Source of the DNA: Panax quinquefolius
Taxonomy: Eukaryota; Streptophyta; Magnoliopsida; Apiales; Araliaceae
Length of the DNA: 64,000 nucleotides
Reading direction: 5' to 3'
Assembly: GCA_020205615.1 (NCBI GenBank)
Contig: CM035170.1
Coordinates: 63,973,322 to 64,037,321, forward strand
In this document: piece after piece, positions 47,220 to 58,448 of the stretch
Position numbering within the stretch: position 1 is the first letter of the stretch
Layout of the letters: every line of letters begins with the position of its first letter
The notes under the pieces: generated by a model
Databases searched by the model: none
What the model was told of the DNA's origin: nothing
Seen by the model: only the letters and a program-made list of their open reading frames with translations
Position numbers and translations under genes: made by a program

Positions 47220-48652
47220 TCATGTATTATCACGCAATGATAACAAAGGTGCTGAACTCAATCTTTTCTTTAATTCTTGGAAACTTTCCTCACACTTTTC
47301 CGTCCAAACAAACTTAACTGCATTCCTAGATAAATTTGTCAACGGAGTTGTGATCTTGGAAAAGTCTTGAATAAAATGCCTATAGTAACCTACCAATCCC
47401 AAGAAACTTCTTACTTTCGACGGTGTCTTCAGCTGATCCCAGTTTATTACTGCTTCAACTTTCAATGGATCTACCGAGATTTCGTCCTTGTCAATGATGT
47501 GCCTATGAAACTGTACGCGTTCAATCCATAACTCACATTTTGAGAATTTAGCATATAACTTTGCTCTTCTCAATGTTTCCAACGTCATCCTTAAGTGTTC
47601 AACATGTTCCTCCTTGGTCTTAGAATACACCAGGATATCATCAATAAACACCACTACAAATTTATCTAAAATGGTTTAAACACCATGTTCATCAGATCCA
47701 TGAACGTTACAGGTGCATTGGTTAAACCAAATACCATAACCAGAAACTCGTAATGACCATACCGAGTTCTGAATGCCATTTTTGGTACATCCTTTGTCCT
47801 TACCTTCAGCTGATGATAACCGCTTCTCAGGTCTATCTTTGAGAAATATCTCGCTCCCTTCAGTTGGTCAAACAAGTCATCGATTCTTAGTAACGGATAC
47901 TTATTTTTTATCATGACCTTATTCAAATCCCGGTAATCAATGCAGAGCCGCATCGATCCATCTTTTTTCTTAACAAACAACATCGGCGCTCCCCATGGAG
48001 ATACGCTCGGCTGAATATACTTCTTGTTGAGTAATTCTTGCAACTGCACCATCAACTCTTTCTTCTCTACTGGGGCCATTCTGTATGGGGCATTAGATAT
48101 CGGGGTCATTCCTGGCACTAAATCAATCACGAACTCGATTTGTCGATCTGGCAAAAGTCCAGGTAAATCATCTGGAAATACGTCTACAAAGTATCTAATG
48201 ATCGGTATCTCTTCCAACTTTGTACTCTTCTTCTGTGTATCGACTATGTAGGCTAAGTATCCTATACATCCTTGTCTCAGAAACTTCTTGGCTTGCATCA
48301 CCGTCAGACAACTTACTTGTCGAGGTGATTTTTTGCCATTAAACACAACCTTTGACGGAGTTATAAGGTTAACACACTTCTTTTAACAATCAATTACTGC
48401 CCCATAATTGAATAACCAATCCATTCCCAATATGACATCAAATTCCCCAAGTTTAATTGGTATCAAATCTACCATCATCTCGTGACCCTTTATAACCACT
48501 CTACAATTCTTATATATGGATCTAACAAGAATTACTTCCCTATTCGCAATCTCTATGCTTAAAGGAAATTCTAATTCTTCTTGAGGCAAATCTAAGTTCT
48601 GAGAAAAATCATCGGATATAAATGAACAAGTAGCACCCGAATCAAATAGCAC
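47220..48652 (-). pseudogene. Protease and RT, copy 1 (gag-pol duplicate)
   Basis: Protease begins near 48652 with LFDSGATCSFIS, so the catalytic D-S-G is intact, and ends with a stop at about 48383 where copy 2 has Gln. [19 protein letters not shown] (near 48000), [25 protein letters not shown] (near 47845) and FGLTNAP; a frameshift at about 47660 precedes the catalytic [11 protein letters not shown] (47651 on), both aspartates present. [15 protein letters not shown] follows, and the sequence ends near 47220 inside the RT-RNase H linker, where P1 begins. This is Ty3/gypsy, of chromovirus (Tekay-like) type. Confidence 0.85.
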
Positions 48653-48689
48653 ATAAGCATTAACACCATTAATCGGAATGATACCTTAC

Positions 48690-49813
48690 ACTACATCCTT
48701 TAACTGCACAACATCCTGCACGGTCATATTGAAAGTCCTCGCAGTAGGTCGGCTTGATTGTGTTTCTCCAATGATAGTTAATGTACCACTACCGTTGTTT
48801 CCTTTTCTTCCACTTGCGCTTCCCTGTCTTTTTAGGGCAATCACGAGCCATGTGATCCTTCGACCCACGGGTGAAACATGCTCCCTTCTTTGGACTAAAA
48901 TAGTTTGTCACAATGTGACCCTCCTAGCCACAGTTAAAACACACCCGCTTACCCTTCAAACACACCCCTGTGTGGTTCTTCCCACAAGTAGCACAAGCTT
49001 CAAACTTCTTCTTTTGTTGACTTCCTTGTTGTCCTCCCGTATTTAAATTTTCATTCCATTTCCTTTTCTGGTTGTTACCTCCACCATTGCTTACACCAGC
49101 CTTGTTTTCACTATCATTCTTTTTCTTCTTATGTTCTTGATTATATTTGGTTAATGCATCGCTTCCACCTTCCGTGATAATTGCCTTTTCCAATACTGTC
49201 GCAAACGTATTTAGCTGAAACATCGAAACCATACCATCCAACCAGGGCTTCAACCCTTGTTCAAACCTTCTCGACTTACGTTCATCGCTATTGACTTGGT
49301 ACGGAGCAAACCTTGCCAACTCATTAAACTTCGCAGCATACTCTGGCACCGACATGGTTTTTGCTTCAATTCTAAGAATTGAACTTCCAACTGATTTTGA
49401 GAACTCGTCGGAAAATACATCTCGAAAAAAATCTCTTTAAACCTATCCCACGTTATTACTCCCTGTCCCCCACGAACCTTATTTGCCTGCCACCAATAGC
49501 TAGCTTCAGACTTCAACATAAACGTCGCAAAAGTAGTTTTTTGATCCTCGTTGACTCTAGCAACGTGGAACACCTTCTCCATTTCCATGATCCTGGTTTG
49601 GGCTTCAACTCGATTCATAAATCCTTGAAACTTTGGCGGTCCAACTGCTTTAAAGTCCTTGAAAGTCGTAGCTTGAGCTTGCGGTTGATTCACAAGTGCT
49701 CCAGTTAACAGAGTCACCAACTGCTGAACCGGGTTAGTGTTGGCCTCGTTATTATTGTTAGTAGACCCCTCAAGAGGTGGTTGTTGACGTGGTTGTCTTC
49801 TTCTAGGAGGCAT
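48690..49813 (-). pseudogene. Gag, copy 1
   Basis: ATG at 49813, MPPRRRQPRQQPP as a basic start, then FQGFMNRVEAQTRI and SEASYWWQANKVRGG in the capsid domain, open for 187 codons. A frameshift near 49350 separates it from the part with YAAKFNELARFAP and a lysine-rich linker. The zinc-binding end has C-x2-C-x3-H-x3-C and then CFNCG, stopped by TAG at about 48928 in the middle of the CCHC knuckle. The same stop is in copy 2. Confidence 0.85.
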
Positions 49814-49849
49814 TTTCTGTTAACATATACGCTTATTAGATCAATATAA

Positions 49850-51719
49850 TCAATACATAGTTTTAATCTCCATAGTAATATTCATAAATCAACTATAATT
49901 TGGTTAGAATAAGAAACCAATTTTGTAGTGAATAGTACCCGTGAATAGTAACTCATGAATAGTAACTAGTGAATAGTAACTCATGAATAGTAACTCGTGA
50001 ATAGTTACTCGTGAATAGTAACTCATGAATAGTAACTCGTGAATAATAACTCGTGAATAGTAACTCATGAATAGTACTCCGTATTTGTACATAGTACCGT
50101 ATACATAAATAATGTCATATACATAAATAGTGCCACATACATAAATAGTGTCGTATACGTGAATAGTATCATATACGTGAATAGTAACCCCGACACAAAA
50201 AGGTAGAAATTCCATAATAAAATCCATACCAATATTGCAGTATAATGATATTGAAAGAATAACATCATTATGAAGAAAATAACTTTCCTTACAATCCCTT
50301 ACAATCCCTTAAAATCCCTTACTATCCATTACTATCCCTTACCTCAAAAGAGCAGCACTTCTTACTGGATATAGGATATGACGCTGAAGGAAACTTGCAC
50401 TGATGAATATCAACTCACCAAGTATCTAAATACTCACAAAATACACTCAATAATCTAGAGAGAGAAAGAGAAAAAGCTTATGTTTCTGGTGTGATTTTCA
50501 ATTCTAACTTAACCCTCTATTTATAGGAAAATTTTAGCAGACTTGACCTGCAACCTGATGGCTTTACCTGCTACTATTCCCACCCACCACATTTGAAATA
50601 AAATTCAGCACATTTCTTCACCAACCACAAGTGGGGCCCACTCAATTCTAGAATTTTCCACCAAAATTATTTATAACCCTAATTTCTGAATCAGTCACCT
50701 CTTAAAATTCATAACAAATCATTCGTTCATTTTTAACGGTTCAAAATTTGTGGACATATACTCAAATTATATATGTATAACATACCCAAAATTTACCTCG
50801 ATCCAACGGTCGGATTAAAAATTATAACTCACGCAATATATCTCAAAAACACTGGTTTAATTTTTAATACCTTCATTCCGACAAAAATACTAATAAAATA
50901 CCTCAACATTAATTCCTTCATTTATAACCACATAAATAAATCCATCATTTATATCCACATCAAATAAATATTTCCTTATCATATAAATCAATAATTAATT
51001 ATTCACAAATAATATTATAGAATCATAATTATGACAACCAAGTAGTTCCTGGAAGAGGGGCTTTCTAATAAGAATTTCTCCTTCTTGGGCGCATGAATTA
51101 GGTGACCAAACCTCTCCTTAATGAGAACTTTCTAGACATTGCCAATAATGTTATCTAATAATATTATTCAAATAATATGAATTATTGATCTGATAATGAG
51201 AAATATTGTGCAGTGATAATTATTGAAACAACAATAATATAAAATATCAACGCAGCAATTATTGAATCAATAAAATAAAATATTGAACAGTAATTACTAT
51301 AACAATTATTGAGTAGTTTCTTCTAATGTAAGGATCAATAATTCGAAATATCTGTAAAATCGTGTCATCTCTTTGCGCAAACACAGCGTATTCTTGTATT
51401 TTAACCAAGATATTCCAACGATGTTAGCAGATAATTGATTACGCCGTTATTTATAAAAACTTAATTTTGTCGTTTTCTTCATCCGATAATTATTCTGTTA
51501 TGGGACCCACAAATGGTCTGGCTACGCAATGCGAATATTCCCACAAGCGTAAAGAATATTCCACGACTAAACGAATACCCCGATAAATGAACATTTTATA
51601 ACCACTTGCGTATTTTGAAAATTTTCATATATTACCCTTAACTTTAACTTTTATCAATTTAACCATTTACTAAATAGAAAAATTGAATACTTTTATTTCA
51701 TAAAATTCGGAGTCTTACA
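49850..51719 (-). repeat. Minus-strand LTR piece M2 with 14-bp array
   Basis: A duplicate of 43848-45790. It starts in the middle of the LTR at the duplication joint and ends TCGGAGTCTTACA at 51719, which is the LTR start in element sense. It includes the array at 49925-50080 and the words CTATTTATAGG (about 50516). Confidence 0.8.
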
Positions 51720-53322
51720 CATAGTGTTTGCATAGTAAATCAGAAAATAATTTTCGTTCGCCCGTTGCGCCCGTGAGTTGGGAAACTGTGCAGCCCGTGA
51801 TTCTAAAATTCAAATAGTATCCTTTCCATTCTACTATAAATAGGATGCTTAGTTATAATTGAAAATCACACCAAAATCAGAGAATTCTTCTTCTATAATA
51901 TTGAGCGTATTTCTTTCGAGTTTTAGAAAGCTTTGAGCGTAGAAAATAGTTCAAGTTTTCTTCAAGAATATCACCGCTATACCAGTTGGAATACTCTTCT
52001 TTTTAAGGTAAGGGATATTATTTTTGTTCAGCATTCGTAAGAAATAATATTTTCTTCCATACTCTGTAGTATATAACTAATATTATTTCGTTTCAGATTT
52101 CGAATTCTACACTCATTTTGTTAAAGTTTTGGCTTCTATACACCATAAAATTAGTAAAATATCATTGATATTTGCACTTCATCCAGTATCTTTTTATGAA
52201 AATATTATTCTGAGCATTCTTGAGAAGTTTTAACTTTTTCATGCCGGAGTACTATTCACAAGGTTACTATTCTCGAATTACTATTCACGGAGTACTATTC
52301 ACCCGGGGTACTATTCATAACAAAAATTGATTTCTTTTTGGTCCAAATCATTTTTGATACAATATTATTCTTGAATTTTACTCCACAAAGCAGTATTATG
52401 CTGACAATTTGGATATTATTGAATTCTGGATAAATAAAATTATAAATCTTTAAAAATTTATCATTCGCTTTCTTTTAATTGAATTCTTATATCATTGTCA
52501 TCATCCTAATTCTTATATTATGAAGAAAGTCATATGTGGCCATAGTGCATAGATGGACTTGGTATGATTATAACCAGGGATTATTCGGTATAATTATGAC
52601 CGTAATGTTACAAATGATGTGGTAAAAGTCATCATTGGCCCGTAGTACATTGATGGATAGTTGTTGGCATGATCATGACCATTGATGAAAACACGGATAC
52701 CCTTGGCCCGTAGTGCATGGATAATTTGTGGTCGTGATACTAATGAATATCCTTGGCCATAGTGCAGGGGTGATTCGATGATGTGGATTATTTATAAAGC
52801 TGAGTCTCAGTGATAAAACTGTTGATAAACTTTTTAAATCATAGAAGATAGTAGATATCATGCTCTACTTAACTCTTCTAATGGATTGTTTATTCCGCTG
52901 CAGTTAAACTTGATGTTTATTATATTTTATCAGTTTAACACTATTGAAGATTAATGATAATTTATTCTGCATTATCTTAGTCATAATATTTCTTACTTGG
53001 CTAGTTGAGCTCATCCTTTGCTTTCATTGTTCTCTTCAGGAAATGAGAATATAACAGGAACTAGTCGGGGAACGGAGTGACAGTCTAGATGTTTGCATTA
53101 GTAGTCCTCACTATTCAGTGAAATAGTGTGATAATAATTATAATTAGGACATATTTTGAGTTTGAATACTGTCTAGAAGACAATATTGTACTAAAACTCT
53201 CAGCTTATGTTTTGTCGTATATTACATGACAGTTGTATAATTAAGTTATATTTGAATATTGTACCATGTATTTGGCGACTCAAGATGGGTGATGTATACC
53301 TATTTTGGGAGGGGGGGTCACA
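51720..53322 (+). repeat. Plus-strand LTR piece P2
   Basis: Resembles 39500-41105 of the solo LTR from CATAGTGTTTGCATAG to the end GGGGGGGTCACA at 53322. It contains TATA sequence near 51835. It abuts the truncated pol copy 2. Confidence 0.8.
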
Positions 53323-53356
53323 CGATGCGTCACTATACACCACAAAATTTCATGTA

Positions 53357-54768
53357 TTAAGGTGCTGAACTCAATCTTTTCTTTAATTCTTGGAAACTTT
53401 CCTCACACTTTTCCGTCCAAACAAACTTAACTGCATTCCTAGATAAATTTGTCAACGGAGTTGTGATCTTGGAAAAGTCTTGAATAAAACGCCTATAGTA
53501 ACCTACCAATCCCAAGAAACTTCTTACTTTCGACGGTGTCTTCAGCTGATCCCTGTTTATTACTGCTTCAACTTTCAATGGATCTACCGAGATTTCGTCC
53601 TTGTCAATGATGTGCCTATGAAACTGTACGCGTTCAATCCAAAACGCACATTTCGAGAATTTAGCGTATAACTTTGCTCTTCTCAATGTTTCCAACATCA
53701 TCCTTAAGTGTTCAACATGTTCCTCCTTGGTCTTAGAATACACCAGGATATCATCAATAAACACCACTACAAATTTATCTAAAAATTATTTAAACACCCT
53801 GTTCATCAGATCCATGAACGTTGCAGGTGCATTGGTTAAACCAAATAACATAACCAGAAACTTGTAATGACCATACCGAGTTCTGAATGCCATTTTTGGT
53901 ACATCCTTTGTCCTTACCTTCAGCTGATGATAACCACTTCTCAGGTCTATCTTTGAGAAATATCTCGCTCCCTTCAGTTGGTCAAACAAGTCATCGATTC
54001 TCAATAACGGATACTTATTTTTGATCATGATCTTATTCAAATCCCGGCAATCAATGCAGAGCCGCATCGATCCATCTTTTTACTTAACAAACAACATCGG
54101 CGCTCCCCATGGAGATACGCTCGGCTGAATATACTTCTTGTTGAGTAATTCTTGCAACTGCACCATCAACTCTTTTTTCTCTACTGGGCCATTATGTGTG
54201 GGGCATTTGATATCGGGGCCGTTCCTGGCACTAAATCAATCACGAACTCGATTTCTCGATCTGGCGAAAGTCCAGGTAAATCATCTGGAAATACGTCTGC
54301 AAAGTATCTAATGATCGGTATCTCTTCCAACTTTGTACTCTTCTTCTTTGTATCGACTATGTAGGCTAAGTATCCTATACATCCTTGTCTCAGAAACTTC
54401 TTGGCTTGTATCACCGTCAGACAACTTACTTGTCGAGGTGATTTTTTGCCATAAAACACAACCTTTGACGGAGTTATAAGGTTAACACACTTCTTTTGAC
54501 AATCAATTACTGCCCCATAATTGAATAACCAATCCATTCCCAATATGACATCAAATTCCCCAAGTTTAATTGGTGTCAAATCTACCATCATCTCGTGACC
54601 CTTTATAACCACTCTACAATTCTTATATATGGATCTAACAAGAATTACTTCCCTATTCGCAATCTCTATGCTTAAAGGAAATTCTAATTCTTCTTGAGGC
54701 AAATCTAAGTTCTGAGCAAAATCATCGGATATAAATGAACAAGTAGCACCCTTAATCAAATAAAGCAC
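53357..54768 (-). pseudogene. Protease and RT, copy 2
   Basis: Nearly the same as copy 1. The protease active-site DSG is lost: small insertions at about 54750 give LIKGATCSFIS. Otherwise the frame is open for 195 codons to 54181, through the point where copy 1 has a stop. A stop interrupts the FVKKKDGS region near 54081. RT continues with [10 protein letters not shown] (CIDY in copy 1), [15 protein letters not shown] and, after a frameshift near 53775, [11 protein letters not shown] (53764 on). It ends at the same linker position as copy 1, next to P2. Confidence 0.85.
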
Positions 54769-54829
54769 ATAAGCATTAACACCATTAATCTAATGATACC
54801 TTACACTACATCCTTTAACTGCACAACAT

Positions 54830-55934
54830 CCTGCACGGTCATATTGAAAGTCCTCGCAGTAGGTCGGCTTGATTGTGTTTCTCCAATGATAGTTAATGTA
54901 CCACTACCGTTGTTTCCTTTTCTTCCACTTCAGCTTCCATTTTTGTCTTTTTAGGGCAATCACGAGCCATGTGATCCTTCGACCCACGGGTGAAACATGC
55001 TCCCTTCTTTGGACTAAAATAGTTTGTCACAATGTGACCCTCCTAGCCACAGTTAAAACACACCCGCTTACCCTTCAAACACACCCCTGTGTGGTTCTTC
55101 CCACAAGTAACACAAGCTTCAAACTTCTTCTTTTGTTGACTTCCTTGTTGTCCTCCCGTATTCAAATTTTTATTCCATTTCCTTTTCTGGTTGTTACCTC
55201 CACCATTGCTTACACCAACCTTGTTTTCACTATCATTCTTTTTCTTCTTATGTTCTTGATTATATTTGGTTAATGCATCGCTTCCACCTTCCGTGATAAT
55301 TGCCTTTTCCAGTACTGTCGCAAACGTATTTAGCTGAAACATCGAAACCATACCATCCAACCAGGGCTTCAACCCTTGTTCGAACCTTCTCGACTTACGT
55401 TCATCGCTATTGACTTGGTACGGAGCAAACCTTGCCAACTCATTAAACTTAGCAAAGATACTCGCAATCCGATATGGTTCTTTGCTTCAATTCTAAGAAT
55501 TGAACTTCCAACTGATTTTGAGAACTCGTCGGAAAATACATCTCGAAAAAAATCTCTTTAAACCTTTCCCACGCTATTACTCCCTGTCCCCCACGAACCT
55601 TATTTGCCTGCCACTAATAGCTAGCTTCAGACTTCAACATAAACGTCACAAAAGTAGTTTTTTGATCCTCGTTAACTCTAGCAACGTGGAACACCTTCTC
55701 CATTTCCATGATCCTGGTTTGGGCTTCAACTCGATTCATAAATCCTTGAAACTTTGGCGGTCCAACTGCTTTAAAGTCCTTGAAAGTCGTAGCTTGAGCT
55801 TGCGGTTGATTCACAAGTGCTCCAGTTAACAGAGTCACCAACTGCTGAACCGGGTTAGTGTTGGCCTCGTTATTATTGTTAGTAGACCCCTCAAGAGGTG
55901 GTTGTTGACGTGGTTGTCTTCTTCTAGGAGGCAT
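54830..55934 (-). pseudogene. Gag, copy 2
   Basis: Same start MPPRRRQPRQQPP at 55934. A stop replaces Trp after SEASY (near 55614-55616), where copy 1 reads on. The second part, from ARFAPYQVNSDERK to CFNCG, is open (55438-55043) and ends at the same TAG in the zinc knuckle as copy 1. A disturbed stretch at about 55445-55490 differs from copy 1. Confidence 0.85.
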
Positions 55935-56238
55935 TTTCTGTTAACATATACGCTTATTAGATCAATATTCAATTCCTTGAATATCCTAAAGTTTAACTTT
56001 AAACATACTAAGATTAAAGCTTAACACATAACATTTCAATAAACTTCGATATTTTTATTCATTCATAACTTTCCAAACATAATAAGGATATCATCTTTGC
56101 TATCGACATCCCCTTTCCTGAACTAAACAAGTTTCAAGTTTACATACTCGTACTACCCCTTTATTTATCTCAAAATAAGGGATTCAAAATTTATTTATTC
56201 ACATACTTAATCACATATTATTATTATTATTATTATTC

Positions 56239-57003
56239 CTATCTTGGCATATTAAGACGTCAAGAGGCTTCCCTACGATTCTCTTCCATAATACGATATG
56301 CCGTCCTACGATCCATCACGAACCATGGCAAGTCTTCAAATTGAGGTGGGTAATAAAAGACTCAATCTTGGGCACTATCGATCGCAGAATGAAAGGCATG
56401 ATCCATTTCATTCATCTTAGCCTTCTTCGTTTGAACCTTAGTTTCAACTCGATCTGCACGCTGAGTAGCTTTCATCTAAGTATCCTCTGCTCTCGCACCC
56501 TTAGTTGACTCCTCCATCAAGTCATCTTTCAGCTTTTCCACTTCAATCTTCATCTTCTCATTCTTAGCCAACAGCTCATATCGATGTCCCTTTATGTGAA
56601 CTAGGTTCCACTCCGTGTTTCCAAGACGTGAGTTGAGTTCCTGAATCTCCGCATCCTTCTGCTCTATAGTAGCCTGACTCATCTCAGCTAACTCCTTCAA
56701 CTCCTCAACCTTATCTTGTAATTCTATGCTACGGTCATACAACGAATCATACATCTCAGGCGATATATAGTTTGGTGGAAACTCCACAGGATCCTCTTCC
56801 TCATCCTCCACCTCTATCTCCTCAGAGTTATCCTCCTCAGGATCAGACACAGGCTCATCCTCCTGTTCTTCCTCAGTGACCAACAGAGAAGGCTCCCTCT
56901 GAAGCAATTGTTCCTGAACCACATGTACATCTCGGGGTTCCTCATCTCTAGGTATATGAGGTATCTCTTCCCTAGCTTGAATGGATCCTTAAACGTTAGA
57001 CAT
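56239..57003 (-). pseudogene. Extra coiled-coil ORF between PBS and gag
   Basis: From the ATG at 57003 one frame runs 255 codons to a TAG at 56239, interrupted by stops at codons 5 (TAA) and 176 (TAG, 56476-56478) and two more near the end. Residues about 50-85 are very acidic (EEIEVEDEEEDP). Residues about 95-170 have heptad-like spacing of hydrophobic residues (LYDRSIELQDKVEELKELAE, then IEQKDAEIQELNSRL), as in a coiled coil. A second charged segment follows the TAG. The frame is on the same strand as gag, downstream of the PBS. I do not recognise the protein; it is not gag, which starts separately at 55934. No zinc finger or enzyme motif seen. Confidence 0.6.
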
Positions 57004-57230
57004 CTTGACAACAAAATACTTTTAAGTTTTATTTATTATGTAACACTCTTCGATACGCGTGAGTACATAAGTTATTAACACATAGCACGTAATGTCTTTT
57101 ATTGTTTATCTTTTAATGAATTTCCTCAATTCATTCCTTAGAACTCGATAAGAGTTTGACACCACTATGTTTTCTATCTCCTTAAAGGTTACTTTCTAAG
57201 GTTTTCCCCCACCTAAGGTTCATAACCTAA

Positions 57231-57244
57231 AGCTTTGATACCAA
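57231..57244 (-). other. Primer binding site of the rearranged element
   Basis: In element sense TTGGTATCAAAGCT starts two bases after the LTR end TGTCACA. It resembles the TGGTATCAGAGC complement of initiator-Met tRNA. Confidence 0.85.
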
Positions 57245-57246
57245 CC

Positions 57247-58448
57247 TGTGACACCCCCAAATCCGGGTACTTCATTCCCACGGGATTTAGTGCTCACTTT
57301 CCAAAATATTTACATATAACTACCCTTAAACAAGGATAAAGACATAACTTAAATAACTTAAATAATATCTTCCCCATTAAAGGGTTACATCAACTTTAAA
57401 ACATTCCCAGGTAATATAACTTAAATTATTACATAAGTCTATGGAATACATCACATAATAACATAAGTCTTATGATATAATTTAAGTTAAGTAAATTTAA
57501 ATAACTCTTCATCACGTGGACATCTTGCCATTTCCTTTGCTAGAAGACGGCCCATCAAATTTCTCAACTTTAGCTGCAGTGTTAAATGCAAGAGTGAGCA
57601 AACAATTGCTCACTGATATAAAGAGTGATAATAGCAGTAACATAAGAGTAAGCAATGAATACTGATTAAATAAGAACTTGTCCTTCGAGACAAAACTAGT
57701 AAACAAGTTTGAGGTTTATATCTGAGGGCCTTTAAGACCATGAACTATGTCTTGAGGTTATTAAGTATTTCTACTTCATCCTTTTAACAGTCATTAGACT
57801 ATACAGACTATTACTTTCGTACTTAGGGGGATCATCCCTTCGTACCATGTATTGTGCACAAACATCTAAACGCTAACGCATACATGATCCCCTATGTTAG
57901 GGTTGTTCATCTCAGTTTGACTTTAGGATTTTCCGCACTAAAGAAAGTTTAGTTTGGAACTAGCTTATCAGTAGTTCTAGAATTTTAGAGCACTCATCAA
58001 TTATGGATTAGTCCAACCAATAAAGGTTTATTTGTTATTCAAAAGTTCAACACAATAAGATAAGATTGAACGATAACAATGTACAATTGAGTAGACATGG
58101 TATCACCAAAGTACTACATCCAAAAGAGTTAGAAAACGCATTTGAGACAATGAATGTAAACAGTTTATGCTTTGAATATCATCAACAAGTGTTAGGAATG
58201 TGAAACTCGCTCGATGTAAAGAATTAGAATACAAGAGCTTACATTATCATAAACAAGATTGAATCAATAAGCTTGCTCAACTTTAATATAAGATTTAGGA
58301 ACTCGCATATTGATATATTAGGGTTAGAAAGCTTGATTGACAATTAAAGGTAAACATAATTATGAAACTTGCATTCATTATAAAGAGAATGAAGTTAGGG
58401 AACTTGCCTCGTGTGTAAGCTACCCAAGTATAATAAACGTTCGCCAAT
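57247..58448 (-). repeat. 5' LTR of the rearranged element, cut by the chromovirus
   Basis: Starts TGTGACACCCCCAAATCCG next to the PBS, parallel to 41549-42367, and continues 1.2 kb to CGCCAAT, where the next element begins. The start of this LTR in element sense is therefore beyond the window. Confidence 0.8.

Larger units (their letters stand above)
43848..55973. repeat. Head-to-tail duplication of about 6.1 kb
   Basis: Unit 1 (43848-49852) and unit 2 (49853-55973) each contain M, P and gag-pol in the same order. The joint is at 49852/49853: the gag-upstream sequence GATCAATAT continues differently in the two units, and unit 2 resumes inside the M LTR at the equivalent of 43848. The offset is 6113-6129 bp in pol and gag and about 5.9 kb in M, because of indels. 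Confidence 0.85.
41549..58448 (-). mobile_element. Rearranged Ty3/gypsy element with doubled gag-pol
   Basis: The same LTR family is at both ends (41549-42367 and 57247-58448), with PBS at 57231-57244, an extra ORF, then gag and pol toward lower coordinates, so the element is on the minus strand. Within it an inverted pair of foreign LTR pieces replaces the second half of pol, and a head-to-tail duplication has doubled this pair together with gag-pol. RNase H, integrase and PPT are missing. RT motifs are like those of Tekay-type chromoviruses, but without integrase the chromodomain cannot be checked. Confidence 0.75.

Noticed and set aside
48024..49708. Open frames on the plus strand opposite gag-pol
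   Set aside because: They are shadows of the minus-strand gag and pol, which carry clear motifs. The same holds for 54152-55829.
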